64,000 nt of DNA from Anaerolineae bacterium (GTDB lineage Bacteria; Chloroflexota; Anaerolineae; Aggregatilineales; Aggregatilineaceae). A model generated the notes under the pieces. It had not been told where the DNA came from, made no database searches, and was given only the letters and a program-made list of their open reading frames with translations. The translations under genes were made by a program, and so were the position numbers. The stretch is from positions 1 through 64,000 of the forward strand of contig JAFGHR010000124.1 of assembly GCA_016930015.1 (NCBI GenBank). Direction: 5' to 3'. Of the stretch, positions 62,167 through 64,000 are shown in pieces (position 1 is the first letter of the stretch; the number at the start of each line of letters is the position of its first letter).

Positions 62167-63129
62167 ATGCCCGACCAAAACAATGATCTACTGGCACCAA
62201 TGCCTGACGAACAAGAACTACCCGCCGGTCACAAAAGCGGTTTTGTGGCCGTCATCGGGCGGCCCAACGTGGGCAAATCCACGATCATGAACGCCATCCT
62301 GGGCGAAAAGATCGCGATCGTGAGCCCCAAACCGCAGACAACACGCCTGCGCCAGCTTGGGATATTAACGCGTGACGACGCCCAGGTGATTTTTGTCGAT
62401 ACACCCGGCATCCACGATCCGCGCACCACGCTGGGCGAATTTATGGTCCATGTCGCGGTTGAGGCGCTGCGTGATGCCGACGTGATCCTGTTCGTGACCG
62501 ACGTCAGCCAGCCGCCCACCCCCGGCGACCGGCGCATCACCGGGTTAATTCAAGAAGCCGAGGACGTGACGCCCGTGCTGCTGGCCCTGAACAAAACCGA
62601 TCTGCTCAGCGATATCGAGCAGCTCGATGCGAACAGCCACGCGTACCAGGAACTCGTGCCATCGGCCACGCCGTTTCACACCATCGCCAAGACGAGCACC
62701 GGCGTCGATGCGCTTCTGAACAACCTGATCGAGCGCCTGCCCGAAGGGCCGCGCTACTACCCAAAAGACCAGCTTTCGGATACTGCCGTGCGCGATATCG
62801 TGGCCGAGATGGTGCGCGAAAAGGTGCTGTTTAACCTGGAACAGGAAGTCCCGCACGGCGTGGCGACCGAAGTCAACGAGTTCAAAGAGCGCAATGCCAA
62901 CATGACCTACATCAGCGCCACGATCTACGTCGAGCGTGACTCGCACAAGGGCATCATCATCGGCAAAAACGGGCGTATGCTCAAGACGATCAGCCAACAG
63001 GCACGGGAGGAAATCGAACATTTCATCGGCACCCGCGTGTACCTGGAACTGTGGGTTAAGGTGTTGAAGAACTGGCGGCATGACGAACACGCGCTGCGTC
63101 GCCTGGGCTACCGTATCCCCCGCGAATAG
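62167..63129 (+). CDS. era: GTPase Era
   Basis: Era is a 30S-ribosome assembly GTPase that binds the 3' end of 16S rRNA. The 320-residue protein has G1 GRPNVGKST, G2 KPQTTR, G3 DTPGI, G4 NKTD, and a C-terminal KH domain with GIIIGKNGRMLKTI and YLELWVKVLKNWR. The N-terminus has about 22 extra residues (DQNNDLLAPMPDEQELPA...). GAGGA precedes the start. It lies between the transporter and the GNAT-Nudix gene, same strand, with short gaps. Confidence 0.96.
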   Translation: MPDQNNDLLAPMPDEQELPAGHKSGFVAVIGRPNVGKSTIMNAILGEKIAIVSPKPQTTRLRQLGILTRDDAQVIFVDTPGIHDPRTTLGEFMVHVAVEALRDADVILFVTDVSQPPTPGDRRITGLIQEAEDVTPVLLALNKTDLLSDIEQLDANSHAYQELVPSATPFHTIAKTSTGVDALLNNLIERLPEGPRYYPKDQLSDTAVRDIVAEMVREKVLFNLEQEVPHGVATEVNEFKERNANMTYISATIYVERDSHKGIIIGKNGRMLKTISQQAREEIEHFIGTRVYLELWVKVLKNWRHDEHALRRLGYRIPRE

Positions 63130-63142
63130 GGCGCTGCCGATC

Positions 63143-64000
63143 ATGCATGTCGTGACGGCCCAATCCGCCGATGTAACCGGATGGCTGCGCCTGGCGGCAG
63201 AGGTTGAACCGCTGTTTGGCGCGATGGTGGACGATCCCGGCTTTTTGAACGGGCTGTCGAAACACATCGAGCGTCAAACAGCGGTTTGTGTGCGGGCGCA
63301 GGATGGGCCGCCGGGCAGCGCACTCATGGGCGGGCTGCTGCTGTCGCCCTGTTACCCTAAAGTTGAAATAAGCTGGTTGGCCGTGGCCCGCCGCTGGCGG
63401 CGTCGCGGGGTTGGGCGGGCGTTGATGGCACACATTTTAGGCATCATCCCCCCACCGGCAGAGATCGTACTGCTGACGTTTGGTGAGGGTGTGCTGCTGG
63501 GCCAGCCTGCCCGCCGGTTTTACGAAAGGCACGGCTTCACACCCGGCGAACCCGGACCGGTCAACTCCGCCGGGATACCGACGCAGGTATTCCGGCGTGT
63601 GCTGGGTGATACACCAACCGTACGGGCTGTGATCCAGCATGATAACCGGTATCTCGTGGTTCAGCACAATTTCAAGCTCAAGGAAAACTTCGGCAAATGG
63701 GGGATTCCCGGCGGGCGCGTTGATCCGGGCGACGACAGCCGGACGGCGACCCTGCGCCGGGAACTGTACGAGGAGTTTGGAATCGGCGTGGATATCGTGC
63801 GGTTTATCAACATATACCCGTTCAAAACCCGGCTGCACTACGTCTACCACGTCCGGCCCCACAGTACCGACCTGCACATCGATCCCGGTGAAATCCTGGG
63901 GCACGCGTGGCTGACCCTCGATGAAGCCGCCGCATGGCACGCTGCCGGGCGATTCCACACCGGGTTTGAACTGGACGCGATTACCAGCAGCCGCCTGCTC
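63143..64000 (+). CDS. GNAT acetyltransferase - Nudix hydrolase fusion (3' end cut by the window)
   Basis: At least 286 codons, still open at the window end. Residues about 1-155 look like a GNAT acetyltransferase: WLAVARRWRRRGVGRALMAHIL carries the acetyl-CoA loop (RRxGxGRAL), and ARRFYERHGF is the usual end. From about 160 there is a Nudix domain with box GGRVDPGDDSRTATLRRELYEEFGI (residues 192-216), the catalytic REL-EE intact and the first Glu replaced by Asp (GD for GE). Substrates are unknown. The ATG at 63143 is 13 bases after the era stop, with only a weak AGGG before it, suggesting coupling with era. Confidence 0.8.
   Translation, partial: MHVVTAQSADVTGWLRLAAEVEPLFGAMVDDPGFLNGLSKHIERQTAVCVRAQDGPPGSALMGGLLLSPCYPKVEISWLAVARRWRRRGVGRALMAHILGIIPPPAEIVLLTFGEGVLLGQPARRFYERHGFTPGEPGPVNSAGIPTQVFRRVLGDTPTVRAVIQHDNRYLVVQHNFKLKENFGKWGIPGGRVDPGDDSRTATLRRELYEEFGIGVDIVRFINIYPFKTRLHYVYHVRPHSTDLHIDPGEILGHAWLTLDEAAAWHAAGRFHTGFELDAITSSRLL

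Overview
The window is a gene-dense, fairly GC-rich bacterial chromosome segment carrying about 48 protein genes. No rRNA, tRNA, CRISPR array, prophage or complete insertion sequence was recognised. The gene content fits a member of the Chloroflexota, probably near Anaerolineae: a complete SufCBDSU system, paired FHA proteins (DUF3662 type), a CpXC protein, PPC-domain and PD40-type secreted proteins, and several GT39-like membrane proteins. This placement is inferred from gene content only; no phylogenetic marker was compared.

Layout. 0-5 kb: mutS and recJ (minus strand). 5-14 kb: a ROK-family sugar kinase, an OmpR-type response regulator with a Cache-PAS histidine kinase, a class III aminotransferase, a GAF-PAS histidine kinase and a CpXC zinc-ribbon protein. 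14-20 kb (minus): an AIM24-like protein, a secreted nuclease with a C-terminal anchor, a penicillin-binding-protein homologue that has lost all three catalytic motifs, and a SEDS (FtsW/RodA) protein. 20-24.6 kb: small metabolic genes (isochorismatase-like hydrolase, GltD-like oxidoreductase, MTA phosphorylase) and a zinc-finger membrane protein. 24.7-27.9 kb: a 1,056-residue CHAT-protease / STAND-NTPase / TPR protein. 28-32 kb (minus): an atypical SDR, the two FHA proteins, and a multidomain M23 peptidase without a signal peptide. 34-42.5 kb: the Fe-S assembly locus, with a divergent sufT-like gene, sufCBD as one unit, and sufS-sufU followed by a ClpN-domain/site-2-protease fusion and a Rieske ferredoxin. 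42.5-50 kb: GT39-type membrane proteins, a B3/4 protein, a MazF-like toxin with no visible antitoxin, a PfkB kinase, a TauE/SafE transporter and a helix-hairpin-helix membrane protein. 50-58 kb: central carbon genes, mdh, then convergent pckA and ppdK at the PEP node, with a phosphoesterase and a histidine phosphatase between. 58-64 kb: a secreted beta-propeller/SH3 protein, small unknowns, a degenerate ImmA/IrrE-like protein, a queuosine-precursor-type transporter, era, and a GNAT-Nudix fusion cut by the window end.

The most unusual items are the CHAT-STAND-TPR protein (a candidate self-contained signalling or cell-death effector), the catalytically dead PBP beside an intact SEDS protein, the ClpN-M50 fusion inside the suf locus, and a family of about 205-230 bp terminal-inverted-repeat elements (three near-complete copies and one fragment; one copy is flanked by an 11-bp direct repeat). 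Several genes, including the CHAT protein and the first FHA gene, have a -10 box 7-10 nt before the start codon and no Shine-Dalgarno sequence, which suggests leaderless transcription.
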